Source: Zelopaecilomyces penicillatus (lineage: Eukaryota > Ascomycota > Sordariomycetes > Hypocreales > Pseudodiploosporaceae). From it: 64,000 nucleotides of DNA. The notes beneath the pieces are model-generated. The model saw nothing but the letters and a program-made list of their open reading frames with translations, was not told the DNA's origin and made no database searches. Below, piece by piece: positions 46,729 to 59,185 of the stretch. Positions within the stretch are counted from its first letter, which is position 1. Every line of letters begins with the position of its first letter. The stretch is taken from contig VCCP01000001.1 in the NCBI GenBank assembly GCA_005765155.1, positions 4,464,001 through 4,528,000 on the forward strand. The letters run 5' to 3'. The position numbers and the translations under genes were made by a program.

Positions 46729-48775
46729 CTACCTCCAAGCACCTTGGCTAAGAGAGAGCAATCCTGCAACACAATCCAAGTCGCCTTTCTTACTTGGACT
46801 TTCTTCACCTCGCATGAAGTGGTTCACCTCGCTATCCCGCGGTTTCGAGGCCGGTTTTCCATCTGCATCCTCAAACACCTCGAGGCCACCCGGGGATAAT
46901 GTCCGGAACCCTGAGGGGGCAGTGTTTGCACGAGCGCCTAGAAAAGCAGGGCCCTTGCGATCGTTGAGAATTCCCCCAGTCCGTCGCGCGTTCAGAAGCT
47001 TGGGGGGGCCTGGAGGTAGCAGCCGCCTATGGCCTTCAAGTGTGTTACCATCCTCATCCGGGCTCCAGTTTTCTTTGTCCGAGTCCGTTGGCGACACTAG
47101 CATGGTCACGTTGAGCTTCCCACTGGGCGTTTCACAAGAATTCTCCTTGTCCCCCTCCACTGGTACTATGCTCGAGTTCGTTCGGCCAAGCTTCGGTTTC
47201 TTAGCCTGGCGCGATCGCGGATGTTTTGACAGGGGGGCGTTACGTTTAGATCCACTAGGCTGCAAAATATTACTAGAAGAACGTAGCAAGCTAATGGCGG
47301 CAATAGCAGAACCATTCGACTCGTTCTCGGCTAGTGTCGTCAATTCATCCCGCGTTTCGGCATCCGCACACAGCTCCCATGCATGGACATCACGGGACCG
47401 GCCACGAGCCAGACGTGGTGGGAGGGAACTTGTCAATGTTGAGATGGGAGGCAGTGTAATGGTGGGAAGTGCACTAAGGCTACGCTGCAAACCTCTTTGG
47501 CGAACTTGCGGAAGAACAGGTAGACACGATGAGGGTCTAGAAGGGGTCTCACGCGTGGGTGAAGATAGATCTGACACAAGCTCGGCTTTTCCCTCAAGTG
47601 ATAGTGACAATCTCATTTGAGACTGGGACTGGTTTGCCTTGAGTGACGCATTAGATGAGCAGGACGATGGTGGAAAAGGTTCAAGCCTGACAAAATAATT
47701 AGCTGCAGGTTCGACTATAGCGTCATCAGCGAAGGCTTACTTGAACGACTCATCCATGCCGCGGCCCAGGCTAGATGGAGTTGAGAACGAACTGCCAATA
47801 TTCCACCGATTGGCGAGATAGCCCACAGAGCTTGAGAAAGATTGTGACAATCGCGAGCCGTCTTGTGAATCTTGTAAAGGAGTGAAGTCTTGACGCTGTG
47901 GTGGAGTTATCTGAGCAAGGCTGTTGTGAACGTGCTCATGTACACTGGACCTTGGTGTGCCATTGACTGCATCGGAGAGTGACTGAGTGAGCTCCGGGCT
48001 GATGGGAAGGCGAGGAGACGTAGCGCCATAATCGATAGCAGCGAGAGGGGCGGCCGGGTCGGATGACAGACACGTTTTGTCAGATGCTGTGGTGACACTG
48101 TGGGATGTGGTTGGATCTGATGAGATGCTATGCATGCCATTGAACCGAAGGGCAGCCAATTCCTGTGGTGATAAAGGACGAGATTTTCTTCTATCATTCT
48201 GTCGTCGATTCTGGAACCAGATCTGTAAATGGTGGTCAATGAGTTGTTTTTCGTAATCATCTACTGGATCGATTGATCAAATACAATGCATTCAACGAAC
48301 GCGTCGGGACGCAAGTCCACGATTGTATGTCAAGATACAAGATGTAGATGGATGTGGCTCAGTTTGGGGGTGTGGCGTACCTGGACCTCTTTCTCATTAA
48401 GTGAGACGCGGTTCACGATCTCAAGACGCGCCTGCTTATCGGGTTTGGGGTTGATACAGTATGCCTCTTCGAGGATCAACTTATCCTTGGTTCTGTATGC
48501 AATTGGTCTCTTGTTAGCTAATTGCAAGACTCCCAATCCACGCTCTCGCGTTCAAATCAACTGGTCGAGGTCAACACATACGCGGTTCGCTTCCGCTTTC
48601 CCTTGGGGTGCTTCTCGGTATTGTCCGTAGACGCTGAAAACGAAGAGAGATCATCCATGCTGGGGAGGCCCTGAGAGATGGAAGAGATATCATGGTGGTT
48701 CGGAGACGAGCTGGTGTGTTGCTGCTGCTCGGTATGGACGGCGGCGGTCGTCGTGGGAGAGGCGGTCGTCGACAT
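46729..48775 (-). CDS. yox1: Yox1-like homeobox transcription factor
   Basis: Four exons, 48775-48582, 48492-48381, 48222-47741 and 47686-46729, give 1746 nt and 581 residues. The homeodomain (about residues 58-117) spans three exons: GKRKRTATKDKLILEEAY, NPKPDKQARLEIVNRVSLNE, then helix 3 WFQNRRQNDRR (104-114). SRPLSPQELAALRF follows, as in fungal Yox1/Yhp1 relatives, which repress cell-cycle genes. The C-terminal half has a conserved-looking block DVHAWELCADAETRDELTTL, a basic patch RSRQAKKPKLGR, two DKEN (KEN-box) motifs at residues 443-445 and 467-469, and SP/TP sites including TPSR and SPSKK. It ends in VAGLLSLSQGAWR. The symbol reflects family resemblance, not proven orthology. Confidence 0.9.
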
Positions 48776-51123
48776 GGCGGGGAGTGGTGCGGCTGCAGCG
48801 GCGGCGGCGGCTGCAGAGGAGGAGGAGGAGGTTTGTTATGAGGAGGGGAGAGGCATTACTGGCTCGCGGTGATCGGCAGAGGTGAAGATGGAGATTCCGG
48901 GAGAGAAAAGAGAAAGAGAACGGGTCGCAGATGAAGGAAGATGAAGAAGTCGATGCCAAGGGCGACGTGTTAGTGGTGCAGCGAACACGGGACGTGTGTT
49001 CTGGTGTCCAGGCGGTCGGTGGAAGTGGAAGTGGATCTGGGACTTGGAACGGCCAGGACAGTACTTACTGTGAAGTCTGCGGTTTGTAGCACTGGCGCAG
49101 ACCGAAAATGTGTTGCAGCCTTCCGCCCCTCCAGAGCCCACTAAACCCACTGAAACCCACTGACTGAGTTCACTGGCCAGGCGCTTGGCGCACTCTGATC
49201 CGCGTGTGATCCATTTACGGCAAATCACGTCGCGCGCCTGGCGTTACAGTGGCCAAAAGCGGAAAACATGTCAACACGCGTTGCACCTCCTCTGCAACAG
49301 CCCACAACAGTCCACCCACCGTATGGCTGGGCTCTGTTGTTTTTTTCTTTTTCCTTTTTCCTCTTTACCAACCACCCAGCCACCTCTTCTTCTTGAACCC
49401 TGAGGTCTCACTCACTCCATGCCCACTAATTATCAATTAAGGCATGCAAGTGCATCCATCCCCATTGACTGAATATCGCACTGTACTGCACTGTACAGGA
49501 CAGCTATCACAGGGAAGGATAATACTGACGGGTGCGTAAACGCGTCTTTTGGTCCTTTATTTCTTTTCCTCCCTGTTACCGAGAGTTTGTTCCATTCCAA
49601 CACTCCTCGAATTTGTGCTACTTCCCCCCTCTATATCAAGGGCTATACAAAACTACCACAAGACTCAATTAAACCAGATCAATCCTCATCTCATCGCTCC
49701 GCACAGCACCGCATCGTAGCTCATCTGATCTCATCTCATCTTATCTCATCGATGCCCCTTAGGCAACGGCAAGACCCTGACCCTTGACGTGATCGGGCTG
49801 GCCCCTGTCACCTGCCACCTGCTTTCTAGCAATGGGCCAAGGCTTACCAAGGCTTAAGCATCGGTATCCTTGAATATTCAACCCTGGAAAGCTAGAAACT
49901 CGTGCCCTGCAACGGTTTACAGCACGGCTCTCAACGCGTTATTATACGTGGGACCTGGTATGTAGTCCAGAACCCACCTTAGTACGGAGTATTACTACTA
50001 CGTACAAAGTGCACTCACCCAGGAATGAATGCTCCAATAATTGCAACACCATGGGTTTGCGATTTATACACCAGATGCTAAATGTGCATTCATCTGCCAC
50101 ATGGCCATCTAGTCTTCAGCGCTGTCGAAAGGGCACGCAATCAATGATTTAGTGCGTTCGTCCCGTTTTACATGAGTAGGTGTTTACACTTGTCGTATAG
50201 TGCTTGCATATCAGCCACTCTGAGCATCTGCATGCTCTATATTGTGATTAAGAGCATTGCTATCCGCACAGCGAATCACATAATATCTATACCTACCTTT
50301 ATAAGCTCCCAGCTACCGTTCTTAAAATATGCCTGAAGCCTATATCCCAACATCGCAATTAAAGTTATAGTATGTGAAGAATCATAAAATATCTAGATTA
50401 GTTTATCTTTCACAGACAACAATGACAACAGCATCACATTAACGTCTCACATTCGGTGGAATTGCGGCCTCATTATTGCAGTCGAAAGTATGAGGCGCCC
50501 AGCAACATGGTCTTTGATTACACTTTTGAAATACGGATGTCTGTTCTACAGTGTAAAATACTGTGGGCGAAGCAGGCTTGTGGGCGGTGCTGCACGTGAC
50601 TTACTGTGCGAGTAATGAAATTAAACGTTGATGTTGTGTGATGAGCATAATGAATACATAAAAATACCTACAGTAGCATTTAGCCAAGCGTGTTTATCCC
50701 TTCAATGCCATGTCGTTTCAAAATCGAGGCACTGGCTTGGCCTACATTAACCCTCCCAGCGATATATCACGAGCATATCGGCAGTCCGCCCCTTCACAAG
50801 TGCAAAGACTGAGAAAGTCGGGACTGATTATGGAACCTTGCTGCCACAATTGTGGCATAAACAGGCGATTAGCAACCCTTAGGCCAATGTCGTTTTACTA
50901 TGATGTCTAGCTAAGTGAATCGCTGCTCTTTGCAGCGATGCCAGAATAATCTACCTGCCCCAAATGGGGTACCATGGACAGTTTCTTGCCCTCTCCAATC
51001 ACGCTTTCGTAAACCTAGGAATTCCAGCCCTGTATCATAAAATGGTCATCCAGACTGCAAAACCCAATCTCTTGAGATATCCCAGCGTTTCCTGTATATG
51101 CTTTCCGCTGTCGTCGCAGTCCT
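48776..51123. promoter_or_regulatory. Long upstream region of the homeobox gene
   Basis: 2.3 kb between the homeobox start and the end of the Ran gene. It includes a GCG/GAG-rich segment next to the start (48790-48860), an ATCTC/CTCATC repeat cluster (49718-49752), a TACGGAGTA word (49983-49991) and AT-rich DNA at 50260-50450. Long upstream regions are common for fungal regulators. No gene seen. Confidence 0.5.
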
Positions 51124-52067
51124 TTACAGGTCATCGTCCGAGAGCTCACCGGGCAGGGGCATGGCCGCGGCCTCGTCCATCTCCTTCCTGTATTCCGCCA
51201 GGAGAGCCTCGTCGACCTGAGCGGTGGGAGGGGCCAATGCGGGAGCGGCAACAAATTCCTACAAATCCAGTTAATGCAAATTCTCCAAAAGCTTGTTGTA
51301 GGCTACAGAGAGGGACAAACCAATTGAGGGTTGCCGACCAACTTGCGAGCCAGCCACAGGAAGGGCTTCTCGAAGTTGTAGTTGGACTTGGCAGAAATAT
51401 CATAGTACTGGAGATTCTTCTTTCGGTGGAAAGTAATCGTCTTGGCCTTGACTTTTCGCTCCTTCACGTCGACCTTGTTGCCGCAAAGAACAATAGGGAT
51501 AGCCTCGCAGACACGGACAAGATCACCTACAAAGTGTCAGATCACTGGCAGAGGGGTGAGCAGGGGGTTGAAAACACTTACGGTGCCAGTTGGGGACATT
51601 CTTGTAGGTAATGCGGGAGGTGACATCGAACATGATGATACCGCACTGGCCGTTGATATAGTATCCATCTCGCAGACCACCAAACTTCTCCTGGCCAGCG
51701 GTGTCCCACACATCGAACTGAATTTGGCCGAAGTTCTTGAACTAGGTTAGTATGACGAGGTGATGATGCTTAGCGGTGTAGAACTCACGGTAGTGAAGCC
51801 GAGAGGGTGAACTTCGACACCGAGAGTAGCCATGTACTTCTTCTCAAATTCACCAGTCAAGTGTCGCTTGACAAAGGTGGTCTAAATCGCGTGGAAATAT
51901 TAGTCTCTTTGCTGTTGCCAGGAAGATTTCGGGTCCGTTGGTGGGGTATGCTCAATCCCGCTGATAATATCAGAATAACCGCATGGATCCAAGTTAGCAC
52001 GCACCTTGCCGGTACCACCATCACCAACAAGCACCAGCTTGAAGGTTGGCGTCTGGGGAGTCGTCAT
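51124..52067 (-). CDS. gsp1: GTP-binding nuclear protein Ran (Gsp1)
   Basis: Five exons, 52067-52005, 51881-51789, 51741-51582, 51526-51321 and 51258-51124, give 657 nt and 218 residues. It is the small GTPase that drives nucleocytoplasmic transport and spindle assembly. All G motifs are present: GDGGTGKT (G1), the Ran switch region KKYMATLGVEVHPL, DTAGQEKFGGLRDGYY (G3), NKVD (G4), SAK (G5), and the acidic C-terminal DDDL. There is no C-terminal prenylation cysteine, as expected for Ran. The first intron falls right after the P-loop lysine. Confidence 0.96.
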
Positions 52068-53080
52068 TTTGGATGTGATGGCGACAACTGTGAAGAAAAA
52101 AGTAATCAAGCGGGGTCCTATTAAAGTGTCGTTAGTCTTCGATACCTCAAGATGGAGAGGGATGAAAAGGGATAAAGTGACATAGATATAGCAAGTAAAG
52201 CGAAATCTCGTCGATGAAAAGAAATCCGACATACCTAAGGGGCTCTCGCTGACGCCAATAGTCTGCGAAAGATCGAGGTTGTGTCGTCGACAAGCTGCGT
52301 GTTTTCCAGGTGGCGGGGAACTTGGGACAAGGAAGCAAGGCCCTGCTCCGGCCCATCATCAAAGGGAAAATTCAGTCGGCCAGGGTGGGTAGGCTGGGCC
52401 ACGTGACATCACTGCCATGGCTGCCCCTCCTGGTGAAAACAAAACATCAGGGTGCGAAAAAGCGTCACCGCCTGCCCGCCTACCAGCCCCAAAATAGTGG
52501 GTACCATTGCATCTGTTGAGTCTACTTCCAAACTACAAACCAATACCATTGAATTACTGAACAAGACTTCGTTCCTGTTGTGTATGCATGAGGCATGCAC
52601 TATTTTTCTAGTCATCCATGCAAAGGTGCGGTGTACAGCACATTTTGGGCGTTGCGTAGCATTGAACGGACGGACTCTCAGGCATAATAGGACCACTCCC
52701 ACAGCCATCGAATGGATACGATTATAAACAGTGAATATCTTCGATTACCTAGACGCGCCACAGTCCTTCAGATTGTTCATCAATTCGGTAAATCTCTTAG
52801 ATACGGTAACCTAAACGGCCCAGGCACTTGACGCTTTGTCATCACAAATGGATTGATGCCTAAACAATATAAAACTATTTACACCTAGAGGCTGTGACGT
52901 TTAGTCATCTTCTCCGTGGCAGTTGAGACCCGCGTGGATGTTGGCCATAGCCTAATCTCTAACCCGACCTATGTCAGCCTAAACCAGAGTTGTGCATCGG
53001 GGTTGTTTGTTGACAGACAGACTCTTGATGCCACACGATGCCTAGCTAGAAAAGGGCCAACATTTTTCACAAGGTTGGCT
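52068..53080. other. Intergenic, Ran promoter and Nas2 3' region
   Basis: About 1 kb between tandem minus-strand genes. The leader of Ran is AT- and pyrimidine-mixed; no additional gene. Confidence 0.55.
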
Positions 53081-53939
53081 TTAAAGAGGCATAATGTGAC
53101 AGCCCAACATCCCTCGTCCTCCCCAATCTCGCCTAGGCATCAGTGTCAAACGCAGCTCCTGACGTTGAGTCACGCCCGTTGGCCTAGACACTTTGATAAA
53201 AATGTTACGCTTGAGTTCGAGTTAGACGTTGGCGGCGTAACAGTTGTAGATGGATCAATACATACCCCTTCATTTCCCTGGACACACTCAGCTACCTTTT
53301 TCAGGCCGTCATGGTTCAGCCGGTTAACATATCCAAAGCTTCTGATCTCATCTCCCGGCTTTAAGCCAGCGTCTTCCGCAGGACTTCCCGGTGCTACAGA
53401 GTTGACCTTGGCGAATGGCTCTTCTTGAACATCTGTTCCTGAGTCAGGCAAGACAGATAGCTCAGCATTGCCGTTTGACCCGTGGTTAATGTCATTCTCT
53501 TCGGCACTTGCAAAATGCTCGTGTAGTTGCTTCTCTATTCGTAGCATCAATTCCTTATAATCGTTTCGCAGGTGAATGATTCGTGCCCTGGTTGTCCGAA
53601 CTACATTCAGTTAGGAGTGACGCCAATTAAGGAGTTGTGGGTATGCCTTGTACTTTGAGCAACGTCAAGATCTGCTCGTGGGAAGCCGTCTCTTGTAAGC
53701 AGCGTCGTCTCCATGTTCACTCCATGCTTCCTTCTGATTAGCTTAAGAGAAAAAAACATGAACATATAGAGGATGCCACGTACCGAGTCTAGAACCGCTC
53801 CCAAGGCCTTCAGCTCCGCCTCCAAGTTATCTTTCTTGTGTTGAAGCTCTGCAAAGCTCAGCTGTCTCGCGTTACCGTTTGTGGTAGAAGCACTCGTGGT
53901 TGGTCCTGACGGCACCGTCGGCGCATGAAGGTTTTCCAT
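53081..53939 (-). CDS. nas2: 26S proteasome assembly chaperone Nas2 (PSMD9/p27)
   Basis: Four exons, 53939-53784, 53726-53654, 53600-53266 and 53209-53081, give 693 nt and 230 residues. The N-terminal helical part (FAELQHKKDNLEAELKALGA, TTLLTRDGFPRADLDVAQIR, ARIIHLRNDYKELM) is followed by a PDZ domain (about 125-205) with VNSVAPGSPAEDAGLKPGDE. The C terminus RRDWGGRGMLGCHIMPL is the family signature end. Nas2 binds the Rpt5 tail and guides base assembly of the 19S particle. The second acceptor (GGAAG before 53726) was chosen because it restores the HGVNMETTLL block in frame. Confidence 0.93.
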
Positions 53940-54941
53940 TTTTTAAATGCTGTCCTCTACTTGGCTGGGTGTTGGATCGTGAGAAAGGTTACCAGGTGGT
54001 GGCCACAAACTCACAATCTACAGTTACAGAAGCTGATGACAAAGGCTATGGCAACTGACGAGCTCAGCATACAGTCATTTCTTGGGAGGGGTGAACTAAA
54101 GCTACCTACCTTTATGCTCCATCAGCACTATATTAAAATAGCACACCTAAAAAAACACATGCCTAAAGTGATGCGCATTCCTGTACCATTACACCTTCAC
54201 ATCTTCATAAATCTCCATGAGCTTACTTCTTGGAAAGGCTATAAGTGGCCGTGATGCAGGGTATGTGAGTTAGAATATTGTTGCTACCCCGCCATCTGGT
54301 TGGATCACCTATACTAAAACCATGCAAGAAGCGTCTGACAAGGTAGAAAAGTCACAATGACTTTCTCATCTTTCATCTTAAAGAGAGCATGATACGAGCC
54401 TGGGAATTATCTAGTGGTGAAGTTATAAACGTATGCGCCCCAACAGGTTTAAAGGCTATCAAAACATGCTGCCTGTACACATTAAGGTGCCTTAGTAGGT
54501 ACCTACTTGTGTTTGTTATGAGTGCCTCTACTTGACTTTCGTATATGTAAAGGTACTTAGGTAGCTAATGGTAATACGTTAGTACCTAAGTAGTGTTTAG
54601 ATACATGTGCCTAAACCTTTCTGGAAATACTATCAATGTTTGTTTCTATCCCGTACTGTCTGAGTACCTGGTAAAGCAGTTTAGAATTACAATGCGTGTA
54701 CTCCGTACGTGCTGTAGTGCTTTAATAGTGGAGTGAGTTTTTAGATAAGCAAGATGAGGTACTGTACGTATCAGAAAGATGGCCCGTGCATCAATCGGAC
54801 ACGCTTAGCTGACTGGGAACCATTTTCAACATTATCCGTCCGCCGACGTCACTTAGTATCTCTGCTTCCGCATTCAACTTCTCCCTTGCAACACCCGTGA
54901 GCTCAATTGCACTAGCACCCGCGAGATAATTGCTTCTCAAC
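53940..54941. promoter_or_regulatory. Divergent intergenic region, nas2 / PWI gene
   Basis: About 1 kb between divergent genes. It contains the palindrome AGTAGGTACCTACT (54494-54507), a 10-bp inverted repeat TACTTAGGTA/TACCTAAGTA (54554-54563, 54583-54592) and TACTCCGTA (54699-54707). These are typical low-complexity intergenic words of these fungi. Confidence 0.55.
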
Positions 54942-56404
54942 ATGGCGTCGGGGGTGGATGCACGGCTTTTGAAGTCGACCAAATTCCCAGTCGAGTTCAA
55001 CCAGAAGGTGGACATGCAAAAAGTCAACCTGCAAGTAATCAAAAAGTTCGTTGCTCGTTTTCGTGGCGCCTTCATCCTTTACCAATGCTGACAACCTTTC
55101 GGTAGATGGATTGCAAACAAAATATCCGAGATCCTCGGCAATGAAGACGACGTCGTGATCGAACTCTGCTTTAATCTCATCGAAGGGACTAGATACGTAA
55201 GCACCCTCGCCTCAACTTCTCTGTCGCGTACTGACTGTGGTGTGTTTAGCCAGACATCAAGTCGCTTCAGATACAACTAACCGGATTTCTTGACAAAGAT
55301 ACGGCATCGTTTTGTAAAGAGCTATGGAAGTTGCTACTGAGTGCCCAGGGGAGCCCGCAGGGTGTGCCTAAGGAGCTACTCGAGGCCAAGAAGCTCGAAC
55401 TCATGCAAGAAAAGGTGTGTGTTCACATGTTTGTTGCTTTTATCTTAGCTAATGACTCTCAGATGGAAGCGGAGCGAGCTGCGGAGACTGCCCGAAAGCG
55501 CCGTGAAGAAACAGATAATCATGATCGCCAAGTCGTGGAGCTGAAAGAAAGGGATCGACAAGACAGAACCAGAGACCGTCCCAACAACTGGCAAAACCGC
55601 CGTGGCGACCGCTCTTTCGAAGCACGAGGAAGAGGGGGCCGGGCTCGCGGTGGAAACCGGTCACGGTCACCTGAACCCAGAAACCGTGACCCAAGGGATT
55701 CATACGGTCGTGATAGTTACGTGCCGCGCGATCGTCCAGGTCGCGGGCGAGACCGTAATCGCCAAAGACGCCGAAGTCGCTCCTCCTCGGAGGCAAGATC
55801 TGGCCGAGCTAGCTCACGTAGTCGTAGCGTGTCCCGCAGCAGTGGAACATCGAGCAACCCTCAGCATAAGCCCGGCCACCGAAAGAGATCAAGGTCGAGA
55901 TCACCTCGCCGTGGCTCCTACCGGCATGGACGAGATTCTCGTCGAGGGAGAAGCCACCGGAACTCCCGCCGCCCCCGGTCTCGCTCTCCATCGTCCGATC
56001 GACGCTCGCCTCCTTCCAAGCGACGACGGCACTCAATTTCCAGGTCACGCTCTCCCGAACGACGAAGACGACCCTCTGCAAGATCGCACTCATCGCGATC
56101 AAGAAGCTCATCTTCATCCCGCAGTAGAAGCCGCAGACGCAGCTCTAGTCGATCACCTTCAAGAAATCGGCATTCACGACATCGAAGCCGTGTTTCCAGG
56201 CATTCAGATGATGAAAATGGACAGAAAAGTCGCCATGATGTAATTCCATCCGGGAAGGATGGAGAAGAAAGATCACGGAGGCGCAATAGTTCCTCACCAC
56301 CTCCGTCTCTAAAAAACCATGGCAAACCAGCTGATATCTCGGAAGGTGAACCTCGTGATCCTTTGCCCAGACCGGACAGCGTTACCTCCGCGCAGGATGA
56401 TTGA
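54942..56404 (+). CDS. PWI-domain, Arg/Ser-rich splicing protein (SRRM1 type)
   Basis: Four exons, 54942-55045, 55106-55196, 55250-55414 and 55463-56404, give 1302 nt and 433 residues. The PWI domain (about residues 10-105) includes KFPVEFNQKVDMQKVNLQVI and KKWIANKISEILG (a WI variant), with CFNLIEG and PDIKSLQIQLTGFLD. A charged helix follows, then an RS domain of about 250 residues dense in SR/RS pairs, and an acidic C terminus. SRRM1/SRm160-like proteins bridge splicing factors and promote 3' end formation in the nucleus. The 48-nt third intron is a multiple of three without a stop, so its retention would add 16 residues. The first donor is GTTCGT, weak but required by phase. Confidence 0.9.
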
Positions 56405-57329
56405 GAAATTTGGAGCAGCTACGCTATGAGGTAGGCAAAGGATGTTGAGGTAAACTGGTGAAGCTGACAGATGGGTTTAATGCAGCTCAGCACATCGATC
56501 GCTTAGCAATAACTTTGTCGGAGGAGCGGGTTTTCAGAAACAAGATCCAACAGATGAGAATCTCTGATTATGGTGCTTTCCTTAAACTGTTGCTAACTAC
56601 CGTCCAAGTGCCCTGCATTGTGCAGAGCACCGATCAGGCCGAGACTGATGAGGGTTTTGCCGCATGGACGAGGATCAAGGTTTGAATGTATAAGTAAGGG
56701 GTAGTGGCTAGCACAAGTCTAGCCAAGAGCCCTGGATAGAAAAGGATACTTAGTCTAAACGTACTACAAATTAAAGTATGTATCCAATGTTAACATGGAG
56801 GTTTGCCAAGCAAAAGCCTGCTTTTTGATGAGAAACGAATGAGATGTTTACTTGGGCTTTTTACAGGCACCACCTCATTGGTATGCTACGTACCCCTGAC
56901 AAGTTCCCAAGGCAGGTTGTCTTTTTACAATGAGCATATACACCGAAGATTTCGTACATATATCTAGGTAAGAAAAAAAAATGAAAATATTAGCAGGGTC
57001 CTGCTGTAACACTCTATATGTAAGCCCGTCCAATGAGATTTGGTTTTGGTGACTGGATAGCTGAGTCCAAGGTTGAGGCGATCGCTGGAATAGGAAGAAT
57101 TAGCGCGTTAATAACACACTGCACCCTGCATCCACCTATGCCTAGGCATGCTTTAGTGGCGTTGGATGCCCCGCGAGCAAACATAAATCCATTAATTTTG
57201 GAGAGCGCCTGCATGGAAGATTCACGCAACATCATCTCAGCAGCAAGAGGAGATCCGTCGGCTGGGTCGCCTCGCTCTTTCACCTGCCGTCCTCAGCCAA
57301 ACCCCAGCACAACCAAAGGCTTTAAGCGC
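56405..57329. other. Intergenic
   Basis: About 920 bases between tandem genes. Nothing recognisable apart from A-rich runs near 56970. The open frame before the Eaf6 start (57033-57329) shows no conservation signal. Confidence 0.5.
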
Positions 57330-58011
57330 ATGGCAGACCATCTAAAGCAAGGAACAACCGCAGGCCCCAACAAGCCTCAGCCTAGGATGGCCGAATACAA
57401 GAAATCGCAGGCGCGCGTGCGCGACCTGGTTGAGAAGCGTCGGCTGCTCGAGAGACGCCTTGTAAGTTCATCGCGCTAGCGGGTCGGCGTGTGGGATCGA
57501 CTTGCTAACTTCTGATACAAAGACCCAAGTCGAGGACAGCATTGTCCAAAAGGAGGCGGCCTACATTGACAGCACCCCTAGCGGCAACATCATTACTGGG
57601 TTTGACAACTACATGAAGGGAACGAGCGGAGCGGCTGCCCAGCGGCGCAAGACTGGCCCCGTGGAGCAAAACCGTGTTTTTTCCCGGTCGTCCATCTCAT
57701 ATCGGCCGAATAACGGGGTGAGGAACTGGTTATGAACCAATCCAACTTGGGTTTGGGGGTCCTCTTATGGCTGACCAGACTTGTGGCTATAGGATTCATC
57801 AGCTCCAGCATCAGTAGGGTCAACACCGGCGGCATCGCACGCACCGACACCCATCACAACATCATTCCGTGACACCGGATCGACCACCCATACACCGACA
57901 TCTGCGACGGCAACCAAGGCGAATAAATCGAAGAAGAAGGAAACAGAAGAGAGTGAAAACGATACGCAGACGAACAAGAAGCGAACAAATTTTGGTGCAT
58001 CTAGGAAATGA
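57330..58011 (+). CDS. eaf6: Eaf6, subunit of the NuA4 histone acetyltransferase
   Basis: Three exons, 57330-57461, 57523-57717 and 57793-58011, give 546 nt and 181 residues. The NuA4 domain is the N-terminal coiled coil and loop: YKKSQARVRDLVEKRRLLER, TQVEDSIVQKEAAYIDSTPS, then GNIITGFDNYMKG, the family signature. The C-terminal part is Ser/Thr/Ala-rich and ends in a basic segment (NKKRTNFGASRK), probably a nuclear signal. Eaf6 is shared by NuA4 and NuA3-type acetyltransferase complexes. The open frame continues upstream of the chosen ATG; a second Met at 57387 is also possible. Confidence 0.92.
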
Positions 58012-59185
58012 AAGCCGAAGACTTTTTGGGGTAATGGAGCTGCCGGAATTGTTTTGAGGTGGAGGTTTGTACCTCAAGGAGTGTGCCTGAGATGACGAAA
58101 TGGCACTTACAACTACTAGTCCGACTTGATTTCTACTACACAAAGGAACATACTGGGTATATTTAGGAAATGTTCTAGGCGCGGCGTTTTGAGCAAGATG
58201 TTTTTGAGCATTCATGAGGAGCGATCCTGTGTTGGATTGTGTATGTCTACTAAGAATGGGACATTGCCGTGCCTGTGCATGACGTTTTACGGGAGGGACA
58301 CATACAGACTCGCAGTTTGGACAATACTGAAAATACAGTCTACCTGCTTGTTTTGGTTCCTGTCTCCTAAAATCGTTTAGATTCAATGGGAGTATCACCT
58401 AGTATGGCGATGACAGCATGAAGCACAACTGCGACCTCTGCGCCCCACAAAAAGGGTCCTCTCTGGCCCCGCATTAATGGTCACAACAGCTACTTCAACA
58501 GTACGCCGTTTTGATCCACGACGTCATGGTATGGATGATCTTTGAATACCCTTTTGTGGTCTTCGAATCGATACATTTTTGGAGTTAAACACAGCTTCAA
58601 TCTGAAAGGATTGCTTATTGTGCAACTTAGATATGAGCCGCCTTGTGGAAGGGAGACGTCTCATGCCGTGTCTCGGCCTGGCGAATATGGAGAGCAGGGG
58701 AATGAATGGTGGTGGCCATGGTTGGGTCATTTTGCCCAAACGTCCGACATTGCCGACGTTGAGCCCAGCCCTGCGCCGCGCCTTGAAGGTATTAGCGCCG
58801 ATGGAGGTGAATGGGGAACGACGAATGACATGCACGGTGAATCGGGGAGTAATCGTGGAGAACAAGAGGAGGTGATGGGTGTGGGTGTGGGCAGCGAAGA
58901 GTGCATTGGTCGGCGTCATTGACTACTCTGAGACGGTGGGAAAGCTTGTCTGGTCTGGATTGGATTGGATTAACAATCCGGTGTCATTCTCTCTTCTCTC
59001 CGTTTGGTCACATAAAAGAGAACGAATGTCCCTCCCCTACCCCTCATCCCCAGACACTCGTTCTCTACACTTGTTGCGTCTTTGAGTAGTAAATACATCA
59101 CATCGAGAAACTGTTACTCATCTCTACACCAACAAGCTTAGTTGCCCACCTATCTACGGATACAAATATACAATCATCAATCGCC
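58012..59185. other. Intergenic
   Basis: About 1.2 kb before the small three-exon gene. ORFs on both strands at 58520-58920 overlap each other and have no domain. CTCTC-rich DNA at 58989-59005 probably belongs to the next promoter. Confidence 0.5.

Noticed and set aside
46814..47620. 268-codon plus-strand ORF over the homeobox gene
   Set aside because: Antisense shadow of exon 4; Ser/Arg/Gly composition mirrors the sense codons.
55602..56243. 213-codon ORF in another frame of the RS domain
   Set aside because: Arises from the repeated CGN/TCN codons of the RS region; no splice-supported start.
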